Source: Achromobacter sp. Bel (GTDB lineage Bacteria; Pseudomonadota; Gammaproteobacteria; Burkholderiales; Burkholderiaceae_B). From it: a DNA stretch of 64,000 nucleotides. The notes under the pieces are model-generated. The model was not told the DNA's origin. It made no database searches and saw only the letters and a program-made list of their open reading frames with translations. The DNA lies in assembly GCF_012928505.1 (NCBI RefSeq), contig NZ_JABBJN010000028.1, positions 20,774 to 84,773 on the forward strand, read 5' to 3'. Positions within the stretch are counted from its first letter, which is position 1; every line of letters starts with the position of its first letter. Below are positions 16,943 through 24,772 of the stretch, in pieces. The translations under genes and the position numbers were made by a program.

Positions 16943-19290
16943 TTGATATCCAGTTGCGCCATCGCGGCGGCGCGTTCAAAGTTGGTTTCCAGCTGGCGCT
17001 TGCCGGCGAAATACTGGCTGGGCCATGCCACGTCGGTGTAGCCCACTCGCGCCGCTTCGCGCAGCGTCCAGGAGGCGTCGGCCAGATGGGGACGCGCCAG
17101 GGCGCACAGGTCGGCGCGGCCCGAAGCAATGATGCCGTTGGCGTGGTCGGCCTCGAAGATGGCGCCCACCGCGATGGTGGGGATGCCGGCTTCGTTGCGC
17201 ACGCGGTCGGCGAACGGGGTCTGGAACATGCGGCCGTAGACGGGCTTTTCTTCCTTGCTGACCTGGCCCGAGGAGCAATCGATCATGTCGGCGCCGGCAG
17301 CCTTGAAGTGGCGCGCGATCTCCACCGCATCGTCGGCGGTAATGCCGCCTTCGACCCAGTCGCTGGCGGAAATCCGCACGGACATCGGCTTGTCTTCGGG
17401 CCACACGGCGCGCACGGCGTGGAAGACCTCCAGCGGGAAGCGCAGGCGGTTCTCAAGGCTGCCGCCGTATTCGTCTTCACGGTGGTTGGTCAGCGGCGAA
17501 ATGAAGCTGGACAGCAGGTAGCCGTGCGCGCAGTGCAGTTCCAGCCAGTCGAAGCCGGCTTCGGTGGCGCGGCGGGCGGCGGCGACGAAGTTGTCGCGCA
17601 CCTGGTCCATGTCGTCGCGCGTCATGGCACGTGGCGTCTGCGACACGCCGTCGATGTAGGGCAAGGCGGAGGCCGACAGCAGCGGCCAGTTGCCTTCGGT
17701 CAAGGGGTGGTCGATCTTCTGCCAGCCGAGCTGGGTGGACCCCTTGCGGCCGGCGTGGCCCAACTGCACGCCGATGCGGGCGTCGCTGTTGCCATGCACA
17801 AAATTGACGATGCGGGCGAAGGCCTGGGTCTGCTCGTCGTTCCACAGGCCCGGGCAGCCCGGGGTGATGCGGCCATCGGGCGACACGCAGGTCATTTCAA
17901 CCATGACCAGGCCGGCCCCGCCCATGGCGCGCGCGCCCAGGTGGACCAGATGGAAGTCGCCCGGCACGCCGTCCGCGCAGGAGTACATGGCCATCGGCGA
18001 CACCAGGATGCGGTTCTTCAGCCGCACGCCGCGCACCTGGTAGGGCGTCAACATCGGGATGGCGGGACGCTTGCCGGCCGCCGCCGGCGCGCCAGCGCGC
18101 TCCGCGATCCAGCGTTCGAAGCCTTCCAGCCAGGCGGGGTCGCGCAGGCGCAGGTTCTCGTGCGAGATGCGCTGCGAACGGGTCAGCAGTGAATAGGCGA
18201 ATTGCTCGGGTTCCAGTTCCGCGTAGCGTTCGACGTTCTCGAACCATTCGGTAGAGTTGCGGGCAGCGTTCTGGATCTTCAGCACTTCCACGCTGCGGAC
18301 TTCCTCGTAGTGCTTCAGGCCGGCTTCCACGCTGCCTTCCGCGCCGCTCAAGCAACGCGCAAGCTCGATGGAGTCTTCCAGCGCCAATTTGGTGCCAGAG
18401 CCGATAGAGAAGTGGGCGGTGTGGGCGGCGTCGCCCATCAGTACGACGGGCACGCGGCGCTGGCCGCGGGCGGTTTCCAGCGTGTTCCAGTGGACCCAGG
18501 TGTTGCAGATGACGCGCGGGAAGCGGATCCAGATGGCCGAGCCGCGCAAGTGCGAGGCGTTGCTGATCAGCGCATTGCCGTCCAGCCAGGGCGCGAACAG
18601 CTTTTCGCAATAGGCAATGCCCTCTTCCTGGCTCATCTGCTCGATGCCGGCGGCCTGCCAGGTCTCTTCGGGCGTTTCCACGATGAAGGTGGACATGCCG
18701 TCTTCGTAGCGATAGGCGTGGGCCTGGAACCAGCCGTGCTCAGTCTGCACGAAGGCGAAGGTGAAGGCGTCGAACACTTTTTTGGTGCCCAGCCAGACGA
18801 AGCGGCAGCGGCGCTGGTCGATGTCGGGATGGAAGGTGTCGGCGTAACGGGTACGGATCTGGCTGTTGATGCCGTCGGAGGCGATGACGAGGTCGGCGTC
18901 GTACTCTCGAGCGATGGCCTGGTCGTCCTGGACGAAGTTCTCGAACACCAGTTTGACGCCGACGTCTTCGCAACGCGCCTGCAGGATGTTCAGCAGTTTC
19001 TTGCGCCCGATGCCGATGAAGCCGTGCCCGCTGCTGCGGATGCTGCGGCCCTTGAAGTGGATGTCGATGTCGTCCCAATGGTTGAACGCGTCACCGATGG
19101 TCTGGGCGGAAACGGGGTCTGCTTCGCGCAGGTTCTGCATGGTGGCGTCCGAAAACACCACGCCCCAGCCAAACGTATCGTAGGGCCGGTTGCGTTCGAT
19201 GACGGTGATCTCGTTCGCGGGATTCTGCAATTTCATCAGCAGACCGAAATACAGGCCGGCGGGACCGCCGCCGATGCAGACTATTTTCAT
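16939..19290 (-). CDS. 2-Aminobenzoyl-CoA/salicylyl-CoA-type flavin monooxygenase-reductase fusion
   Basis: A 783-residue fusion. Residues 1 to about 390 form an FAD aromatic monooxygenase ([17 protein letters not shown] at the start, [24 protein letters not shown] as the second FAD motif). Residues about 405-783 form an Old Yellow Enzyme-like FMN reductase ([46 protein letters not shown]). This architecture is that of 2-aminobenzoyl-CoA monooxygenase/reductase from the aerobic anthranilate pathway described in Azoarcus evansii, and of proteins named bifunctional salicylyl-CoA 5-hydroxylase/oxidoreductase. It would hydroxylate and then reduce the CoA-activated ring. It is the first gene of the operon. 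Confidence 0.92.
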   Translation of the reverse strand: MKIVCIGGGPAGLYFGLLMKLQNPANEITVIERNRPYDTFGWGVVFSDATMQNLREADPVSAQTIGDAFNHWDDIDIHFKGRSIRSSGHGFIGIGRKKLLNILQARCEDVGVKLVFENFVQDDQAIAREYDADLVIASDGINSQIRTRYADTFHPDIDQRRCRFVWLGTKKVFDAFTFAFVQTEHGWFQAHAYRYEDGMSTFIVETPEETWQAAGIEQMSQEEGIAYCEKLFAPWLDGNALISNASHLRGSAIWIRFPRVICNTWVHWNTLETARGQRRVPVVLMGDAAHTAHFSIGSGTKLALEDSIELARCLSGAEGSVEAGLKHYEEVRSVEVLKIQNAARNSTEWFENVERYAELEPEQFAYSLLTRSQRISHENLRLRDPAWLEGFERWIAERAGAPAAAGKRPAIPMLTPYQVRGVRLKNRILVSPMAMYSCADGVPGDFHLVHLGARAMGGAGLVMVEMTCVSPDGRITPGCPGLWNDEQTQAFARIVNFVHGNSDARIGVQLGHAGRKGSTQLGWQKIDHPLTEGNWPLLSASALPYIDGVSQTPRAMTRDDMDQVRDNFVAAARRATEAGFDWLELHCAHGYLLSSFISPLTNHREDEYGGSLENRLRFPLEVFHAVRAVWPEDKPMSVRISASDWVEGGITADDAVEIARHFKAAGADMIDCSSGQVSKEEKPVYGRMFQTPFADRVRNEAGIPTIAVGAIFEADHANGIIASGRADLCALARPHLADASWTLREAARVGYTDVAWPSQYFAGKRQLETNFERAAAMAQLDIK

Positions 19291-19351
19291 TGCCGTATAC
19301 GCTCCGAGGTACGCGACAGTCGCTCGTTTATCGGGAGCGGGGCGCCGCGGA

Positions 19352-19384
19352 TATTTAGGTCTGGATAGTTTAGGCTTGAAATAT
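19352..19384 (-). promoter_or_regulatory. Candidate promoter and palindromic operator of the 2-aminobenzoyl-CoA operon
   Basis: Reading the minus strand, TTCAAG (19380-19375) and TAAATA (19357-19352) form a -35/-10 pair with a 17-base spacer, about 62 bases before the monooxygenase ATG. The 20-bp imperfect palindrome ATAGTTTAGGCTTGAAATAT (19365-19384) covers the -35 box and part of the spacer, which suits a repressor. A 17/20 match occurs at 31900-31919. Confidence 0.5.
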
Positions 19385-19480
19385 ATACCTGAAGTGGGGG
19401 GATCGCAAATGGGGGAAATCTATTAGGTCTTTGGGGAAATGGGGACGGTATTAGGGCACGGCGGAGTGGGGGGAGTGCTT

Positions 19481-19520
19481 CTTGGGGAGGCCTTGGTCTT
19501 CTTGGGGAGGCCTTAGTTTT
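19481..19520 (+). repeat. 20-bp tandem direct repeat
   Basis: Two adjacent copies of a CTTGGGGAGGCCTTRGTYTT unit (19481-19500 and 19501-19520, two mismatches), followed by a partial third copy CTTGGG at 19521. It borders the palindromic block. Confidence 0.8.
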
Positions 19521-19530
19521 CTTGGGACGC

Positions 19531-19691
19531 TCGTCACCGGGGTCGGGTGGGTGGCGCGCGCCCGCGATTGCGGTCCGGAGCCTTCGCTCCGGACTGCCCT
19601 CTCGTCATCTTCGTTGCGGCCTGCGGCCGCGGCCTTCAGATTCCCTCGGGCGCATCAAGGTTGCGCGCCACCCACCCGACCCCGGCGACGA
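19531..19691. repeat. Long palindromic element, copy 1 (core 19565-19651)
   Basis: Arms at 19531-19559 and 19663-19691 are reverse complements at 28 of 29 positions. They enclose an 87-base core (19565-19651) whose left part contains a perfect hairpin, GTCCGGAGC-CTTC-GCTCCGGAC. The same core recurs in inverse orientation at 20222-20307 with only a handful of differences, while the arms there are different but also self-complementary. Confidence 0.85.
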
Positions 19692-19740
19692 GCTGCGCCG
19701 TCTTGGTTCGCGCGCTGCTAGAGCGCGGTTTACTGACGAG

Positions 19741-20100
19741 ATTTTCGGGGCCCGCCTCATGCGCCCGCGCGGGCGGCCGCATTCGGCATACGCGTTGTGA
19801 GACGTCGAGGCGGTGAGCGCTTGCGCGCTGATAGTGATTGGTTTTCTATTGCGCCCCGCCGTCAGGGGGGAGGTGGAGCGACGGGTGGCGCGCGGCGGAT
19901 AGCGGCTTGCTTCTTCGTACCTGGACGCGCGCCACCCGTCTAAAAGGGAGGGCGGTGATTGTTGCGAGCGTCGGCTGAAATTTGCGGCATTGCGAGGGTT
20001 GCTCGCTTCGTAGGCGCGCAGCGGCATTGGGGATCGCAAGACGGCGCGTAAGCTCCCAAAGGCCGCCCGCGCGGCCGGCCGGGAGCGGGCCCCGCAAAAT
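19741..20100. repeat. Outer imperfect inverted repeat enclosing a smaller palindrome
   Basis: ATTTTCGGGGCCCGC (19741-19755) matches the reverse complement of 20085-20100 with one inserted base. Inside these, CCGCGCGGGCGGCC (about 19765-19778) matches the complement of 20061-20074. The arms are about 300 bases apart and flank the 19880-19940 palindrome, giving a nested arrangement. Confidence 0.65.
19880..19940. repeat. Perfect 15-bp-arm palindrome
   Basis: GACGGGTGGCGCGCG (19880-19894) and its exact reverse complement (19926-19940) enclose a 31-base loop. The arm shares GGGTGGCGCGCG with the arm of the copy-1 element (19549-19560), so the two may belong to one family with different cores. 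Confidence 0.8.
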
Positions 20101-20180
20101 CATCCGCTAGCCCAACACCGGTGGAGAGAGCCCCAAGAAAACCGTTCTCCCCAGTTGACGGCAGGGTCCAACTGACAGAG

Positions 20181-20342
20181 CCCGTCGTGTCGGTGGCCTG
20201 CGGGGCGCGGGGAGTCGATAAGCCCGAGGGAATCTGAAGGAGCTGCCGCAGGCAGTGACGAAGATGACGACGGGGCAGTCCGGAGCGAAGGCTCCGGACC
20301 GCAATCGTTGACCCGCGCCCCGCAGGCCACCGACATGGCGGG
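20181..20342. repeat. Long palindromic element, copy 2, inverted relative to copy 1
   Basis: Arms 20188-20211 and 20312-20335 are perfect 24-base reverse complements, extendable to 31 pairs (20181-20342) with G-U pairs. The core 20222-20307 is the reverse complement of the copy-1 core with about 90 percent identity by eye, including an identical 35-base block with the GTCCGGAGC hairpin. The arm sequence is unrelated to the 29-base arm of copy 1. Confidence 0.85.
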
Positions 20343-20381
20343 CGTCTTAAGAACCCCCTCCCGCGACAACAAAAAATGCCG

Positions 20382-22997
20382 TCAAGCTCTCCCCCGAAGC
20401 CACTCCTCTAACTCCCTGGCCGGCAACGGTGGCGAAAACAGAAAGCCCTGCCCCGCCGCGCACCCCTGTTCGATCAGGAACCGCCGCTGTTCCTCGTTTT
20501 CGACGCCTTCGGCTACCACCGGCAAGCTCAGGCTCTCTCCGATCCGGATCACGGCGCTCGTCAACGCCCGCGCTGCGTCGTCGCTTTCCAATCCCTGGAC
20601 AAAGCTTCGATCCAGCTTCAGTTCATCCACGATCAGACGCCGCAAGTGCCCCAGGCTGGAATACCCCGTGCCGAAGTCGTCCATCGACAAGCGCACGCCC
20701 AGGCGATGCAATTCGGCGATCGTCCGCAGCGTGCCGGCGGTGGCGTCCAGGACCACGCCTTCGGTGATCTCCAGCATCAGGTCGGCGGGCGCCAGGCCGA
20801 ATTCGGCCAGCGTGGCCGCGATCATCCGGGGCAGGTTCAGGTTGTGGAAGTTCGTGGCCGACAGGTTCACCGATACCGACGGCACCTTCAATCCGTTGCT
20901 GCGCCACGTCGCCAATTGCGAGCACGCCTCGCGCAGCGCCCAGTCGCCCAGGTCGCCGATCAGGCCGCACTCTTCGGCCAACGGCACGAAACGCACGGGC
21001 GAAATGTCGCCCAGCGTCGGGTGGCGCCAGCGGGCCAGCGCTTCCACGCCGTACAGGCTGCCGTTCTTAAGGCCCACCTGCGGCTGGTAGTGCAGGCGCA
21101 GCGCCTTGGCTTCCAGCGCGTCGCGCAAGGCGGCTTCGAGCGCCAGGCGTTCTTGCGCCTGGCGGTTCATTTCCGCACTGAAGAAAGAGATCCGGTTGCG
21201 GCCCGCGGTCTTGGCCTGGTACATCGCCATGTCGGCGTGGCGCAGCAACGTATCCATGTCGCGCCCGTTTTCCGGGAACACGCTGATGCCGATGCTGACC
21301 GACGGATTCAGCGTGATACCGCCCACCGAGAACGGCTGGGCCAGCGCCACCAGGATGTGTTCGGCGGCAGCGGTCAGGCGGCCGTGCTCGAAGTCCGGCA
21401 TCATCATCACGAACTCGTCGCCGGACAGCCGTCCGACAATGTCGGTCGCCCGCGCCAGGCGGCGCAGGCGCTGGGCCACGTCGCGCAGCAAGGCGTCGCC
21501 GATAGGATGACCCAGGGTGTCGTTGACCTGCTTGAAGCGGTCCAGGTCCAGGAACAGCACCGCCACGCGCTTGCGTTCCGGTTCGGCGCGCGCCAGGGCC
21601 TGCTCGGCTTGGGCCAGCAGCAGGTTGCGGTTCGGCAGGCCGGTCAGTTCGTCGTAGAACGCCAGTTGGCGGATGCGGGCGCGGGCTTCTTCGCGCTCGA
21701 GCGCCAGCGCGCACAGGTAGACGCACACGTCCACCAGGCGGTGATGGAAATCGTCGGGCAGACGGCGTTCGCGGAAGTAGAACCCGAAGGTGCCGATCAC
21801 ACGGCCGTCGCTGGACTTGATGGGCGACGACCAGCACGCCTTGATGTCGTCCGGCAGCGGCAGGTGGCGGTAATCGTCCCACAGGGGATCAGTGGCGATG
21901 TCGGGCACGATGACGGGACGGCCCAGGAACGCGGAGGTGCCGCACGCGCCCGCTTGCGGGCCGATCTTCACGCCGTCCAGCGCGTCGGAGTAGGCGGGCG
22001 GCATGCTCGGGGCCGCCAGCGGCCGCAGGTGGCCGGTGTCGTCCACGCGCAGCACGGTGGCGGCCACTTCCGGCGCCAAGCGCTCGACCTCGCGGCACAC
22101 CATGTTCATGACCTCGACCACCGAGGCCTCGTTCACCATCGCCTGCAGCACGCGGCGCTGCAGCACTTCGTGCACCTTGGTGGGGGTGATGTCGGTCAGC
22201 ACGTCCACGATATTGACGAGCGTTCCACGGTCGTCGAAGACCGAGTTGGCCATGACGGATACCCATAGGGGCTTGCCGCAGCGGTCATAGACCAGCACAT
22301 CCTTGTGGTAGCCCTCGCGGCAGGCGATACGGCGGTCCAGCTCTTCACGGGTGCCGCCGTCGGGCCGGCCGCCGGCCAGCAATTCGCCCAGTTCCTGGTG
22401 CACGGCATCGCCCCGACCGAAACCCAGCATGCGCTGGAAGCCGTCGTTCACATAGACGATGCGGCCATCGCTGCCGGACACCGCGACGGCGTTGCCGGTT
22501 TCGTTGATGCCCAGCAGCAGCAGGCGGATCTCTTCCTGGCGCTCGGCATCCGCAATCGACTTGCGCGAGATGACCGAAATGCGCGCGACCTCACCGTCAT
22601 CATCCTTCAATGGCAGGTAAGTGGCCTCGATCCAGAGCGAACCGCCATCTTTCTTACGGTAGCGGCAGGTGCCCGAAAAATAATCGCCCTGGCGCAGGCG
22701 GGCCCAGATCCGCTCTCCGCTGGCGATGCCCTTGCCTTCGTCCATGCTGTCGCACAGCATGTCGTGGCGCAGCGTCAAGGCCTCCTCCAGGGAGTACCCC
22801 GAGGCGGCCAGGAAATTGGGGTTGGCGTTCGTCAGCGAACCGCTCGCGTCGAAATCGAACAGCAGCAGCGCCCGATCCATCGACGTCAGGTAATTGCCCG
22901 CATGCCACGCGGCGCCCTGGGGGCCCGCGCTCGAAACGCCTACATGAGTATCAAGCATAAGGGGCTCCATACCGGAATACAGCTGTTCCGGTTTCAT
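20382..22997 (-). CDS. PAS-PAS-GAF-GGDEF-EAL cyclic-di-GMP enzyme
   Basis: An 871-residue cytoplasmic sensor enzyme. Domains in order: PAS (about 40-150), PAS (about 155-275), GAF (about 285-430, with SMPPAYSDALDG and GTFGFYF), GGDEF (about 435-600) and EAL (about 615-865). The GGDEF signature is SGDEF (S525) with a possible I-site RATD five residues before it. The EAL signature is EALARW (E652), and DDFGTGYSS and VVAEGVEN are intact, so phosphodiesterase activity is likely and cyclase activity possible. Its ATG directly abuts the siaD stop (TGAATG), making it the fifth gene of the sia operon; M10 and M14 are alternative starts. Confidence 0.9.
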   Translation of the reverse strand: MKPEQLYSGMEPLMLDTHVGVSSAGPQGAAWHAGNYLTSMDRALLLFDFDASGSLTNANPNFLAASGYSLEEALTLRHDMLCDSMDEGKGIASGERIWARLRQGDYFSGTCRYRKKDGGSLWIEATYLPLKDDDGEVARISVISRKSIADAERQEEIRLLLLGINETGNAVAVSGSDGRIVYVNDGFQRMLGFGRGDAVHQELGELLAGGRPDGGTREELDRRIACREGYHKDVLVYDRCGKPLWVSVMANSVFDDRGTLVNIVDVLTDITPTKVHEVLQRRVLQAMVNEASVVEVMNMVCREVERLAPEVAATVLRVDDTGHLRPLAAPSMPPAYSDALDGVKIGPQAGACGTSAFLGRPVIVPDIATDPLWDDYRHLPLPDDIKACWSSPIKSSDGRVIGTFGFYFRERRLPDDFHHRLVDVCVYLCALALEREEARARIRQLAFYDELTGLPNRNLLLAQAEQALARAEPERKRVAVLFLDLDRFKQVNDTLGHPIGDALLRDVAQRLRRLARATDIVGRLSGDEFVMMMPDFEHGRLTAAAEHILVALAQPFSVGGITLNPSVSIGISVFPENGRDMDTLLRHADMAMYQAKTAGRNRISFFSAEMNRQAQERLALEAALRDALEAKALRLHYQPQVGLKNGSLYGVEALARWRHPTLGDISPVRFVPLAEECGLIGDLGDWALREACSQLATWRSNGLKVPSVSVNLSATNFHNLNLPRMIAATLAEFGLAPADLMLEITEGVVLDATAGTLRTIAELHRLGVRLSMDDFGTGYSSLGHLRRLIVDELKLDRSFVQGLESDDAARALTSAVIRIGESLSLPVVAEGVENEEQRRFLIEQGCAAGQGFLFSPPLPARELEEWLRGRA

Positions 22998-23795
22998 TCA
23001 GCGCTTTGGAAAGCCAAGCGCGACGCGGTCTCGTCCGTCCTGCTTGGCCAGGTACAGCGCCTGGTCCGCGCGACTGAGCGTTTCCGAGAAGGTCTCTCCC
23101 AACTGGTGATGCGCCATGCCGATACTGACCGTCAACCTCAATACGTCCTCGCCCGCCGCCACCGCAAGCCCGCGCACCGCGCCGACCAGCCGGTCCATGA
23201 CGCCTTGGGCGGCGTCTGGCTGCGTGTTGGGCAGCAGCACCAGGAATTCTTCGCCTCCCCAGCGTCCGCACAAGTCGTACTCGCGCAGGCTTTCGCGCAT
23301 TACGCCGGCAAGCTCGACCAGCGCGCGGTCCCCGGTTTCGTGCCCGTAGCGGTCATTGACCGACTTGAAGTGGTCCACGTCCAGCATGGCCACGACAAGG
23401 CTCTCGCCGATGCGCGAGGCGCGCTCGACTTCCTGCTTGATCATTTCCATCAGGGCGCGCCGGTTCAGCAGGCTGGTCAACGGATCGCGGCTGGAGGTCT
23501 CTTCCAGCGCGGCGTTCAGGTCGCGCATCATGTTCTGGTAGTGGTCGGAAATTCGCGCAATGCGCGTCAACCGGCGCAACTGCCGGTCGAATTGGTCGCA
23601 CAGGCCCAGTTCGCGCTCGTGCGCCATGGATTGGTAGGCGTCCGACAACTGGGTCACGCGCTCGATGCGGGCCATCTGCTCGGCCGTATGCTGCCAAAGC
23701 GCCTCAAGCGCGTCGCGCAGAGGGTGGCCGTCATAGGCCGGGTCTGCCAGCAGTTCGGTGATGCGTCGATCCAGTTCGGCGGCGCCGGGTTTCAT
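22998..23795 (-). CDS. siaD: Biofilm-regulation diguanylate cyclase SiaD
   Basis: A 265-residue soluble diguanylate cyclase. An alpha-helical N-terminal region (about 1-95) precedes a GGDEF domain with DPLTSLLNRRAL, DVDHFKSVNDRYGHETGD and the active signature GGEEF in CGRWGGEEFLVLLP. In the Pseudomonas aeruginosa SiaABCD pathway, unphosphorylated SiaC binds and stimulates SiaD to make cyclic-di-GMP; gene order and overlaps here are the same. The start ATG overlaps the siaC stop by four bases (ATGA, 23792-23795). Confidence 0.92.
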   Translation of the reverse strand: MKPGAAELDRRITELLADPAYDGHPLRDALEALWQHTAEQMARIERVTQLSDAYQSMAHERELGLCDQFDRQLRRLTRIARISDHYQNMMRDLNAALEETSSRDPLTSLLNRRALMEMIKQEVERASRIGESLVVAMLDVDHFKSVNDRYGHETGDRALVELAGVMRESLREYDLCGRWGGEEFLVLLPNTQPDAAQGVMDRLVGAVRGLAVAAGEDVLRLTVSIGMAHHQLGETFSETLSRADQALYLAKQDGRDRVALGFPKR

Positions 23796-24169
23796 TCGCG
23801 GCCAACCACCGAAAACGGAAAGGTGCAGTCTTCCTTGAATTCCTCGGCCAGCTCGCCGACGCGTTCATTGCGTTTGTCGTAGAACCAGGTCACGCTGACC
23901 TGTCGGCCCTTGCCGTGCGCGGCTTCGATCACGTCGAAGATGTCCATGACGGACTTGATGCTGCTGGTGTTGAGATACAGCAGTTCCAGTTCCAGGCTCA
24001 ACGGGGCGGATGAGCCCAGCAGGTAAGCCTCGACCCATTCGATCACCGGGCCGAACAGTTCAAAGGAATTCTCGGGGTAGGAGTCGCCGCGCATCGCCAG
24101 CACGCCGGCAGCCGCATCAGCGGTGATGGCGGGCGTGGACTGCGTCCCGGGAATGTTCAAATCTTTCAT
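23792..24169 (-). CDS. siaC: Biofilm-regulation phosphoprotein SiaC
   Basis: A 125-residue protein of the SiaC (DUF1987) family. The phosphorylation motif LYLNTSSIKSVMD contains Thr68 when translation starts at the ATG at 24169, the same number as the phosphorylated Thr68 of P. aeruginosa SiaC. The in-frame TTG one codon upstream is therefore not used. A GGAG ribosome-binding site precedes this ATG. It is the switch of the pathway: phosphorylated by SiaB, dephosphorylated by SiaA, and active on SiaD in the unphosphorylated form. Confidence 0.93.
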   Translation of the reverse strand: MKDLNIPGTQSTPAITADAAAGVLAMRGDSYPENSFELFGPVIEWVEAYLLGSSAPLSLELELLYLNTSSIKSVMDIFDVIEAAHGKGRQVSVTWFYDKRNERVGELAEEFKEDCTFPFSVVGRE

Positions 24170-24209
24170 CAAATACTCCGAAAATAATTCTTGGATGCGC
24201 GCGGAGCCT

Positions 24210-24749
24210 TCAGATCACGACGCTCAGGCTGAAGAACGCCTGCCCTTCCTGGGCGGCGGGCGTCAGGCTGGCTTCCAGCGGGGCGCCGGCGCGGCGTGCG
24301 ATATCGATCAACCCCAGACCCGCGCCCGAGGCCACGCCTTGGGTGCGCGGCTTGTGAAGCTGCGTCTTGTATTCCGCCTTCAGGGCCGCCTTGTCCAGCG
24401 CGGCCAGTTCGCGGATCCGCGCGACCAGGGCATGGCCGTCGTCGGACTTGACGAGGTTGCCCGCCGACACCACGTAGCGGCTTTCGTCGCGGCGGCCGAT
24501 CACGACGGTCGCCGACGCCTCGGCGTCGCCGTGAGCGGCGGCGTACTGGCGAATGTTCTGGATCATCTCGATGTACACCGAGAAAACGTCCATCGCTTCA
24601 GCCGGCCGCACATGTTCCGCGTTCAGGTAATTCTTGAGCGCGTTGCCGATTTCCTCGATCAAGCTGCGGGAGATCGGCCCGTTAAAGCACAGCAGGGTGC
24701 GGTTCTGATTGAACCGTTCACCCAACGCATAGAGATCGGAGGCATTCAT
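24210..24749 (-). CDS. siaB: Biofilm-regulation protein kinase SiaB
   Basis: A 179-residue small GHKL/HATPase-like kinase of the SiaB (DUF6272) family. EMIQNIRQY supplies the N-box and ASGAGLGLIDIARR the glycine-rich nucleotide-binding loop. It is expected to phosphorylate SiaC. It lies 23 bases after siaA and 40 bases before siaC on the same strand, matching the siaABCD order. Confidence 0.92.
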   Translation of the reverse strand: MNASDLYALGERFNQNRTLLCFNGPISRSLIEEIGNALKNYLNAEHVRPAEAMDVFSVYIEMIQNIRQYAAAHGDAEASATVVIGRRDESRYVVSAGNLVKSDDGHALVARIRELAALDKAALKAEYKTQLHKPRTQGVASGAGLGLIDIARRAGAPLEASLTPAAQEGQAFFSLSVVI

Positions 24750-24772
24750 AGCGGTTACCGCCCTGATAACGA

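Larger units (their letters stand above)
19291..20381. other. Gene-free block of palindromic repeats and operon promoter
   Basis: About 1.09 kb between the start of the 2-aminobenzoyl-CoA operon and the end of the EAL gene, both on the minus strand. I see no credible gene: open frames here run through inverted repeats and have no family similarity that I recognise. The left 150 bases are AT-richer and hold the operon promoter; 19481-19520 is a direct repeat; 19531-20342 is almost entirely inverted repeats, listed separately. Confidence 0.7.

Noticed and set aside
19605..20039. 144-codon frame in the palindromic block
   Set aside because: It runs through the inverted repeats themselves and has no ribosome-binding site or recognisable protein family.
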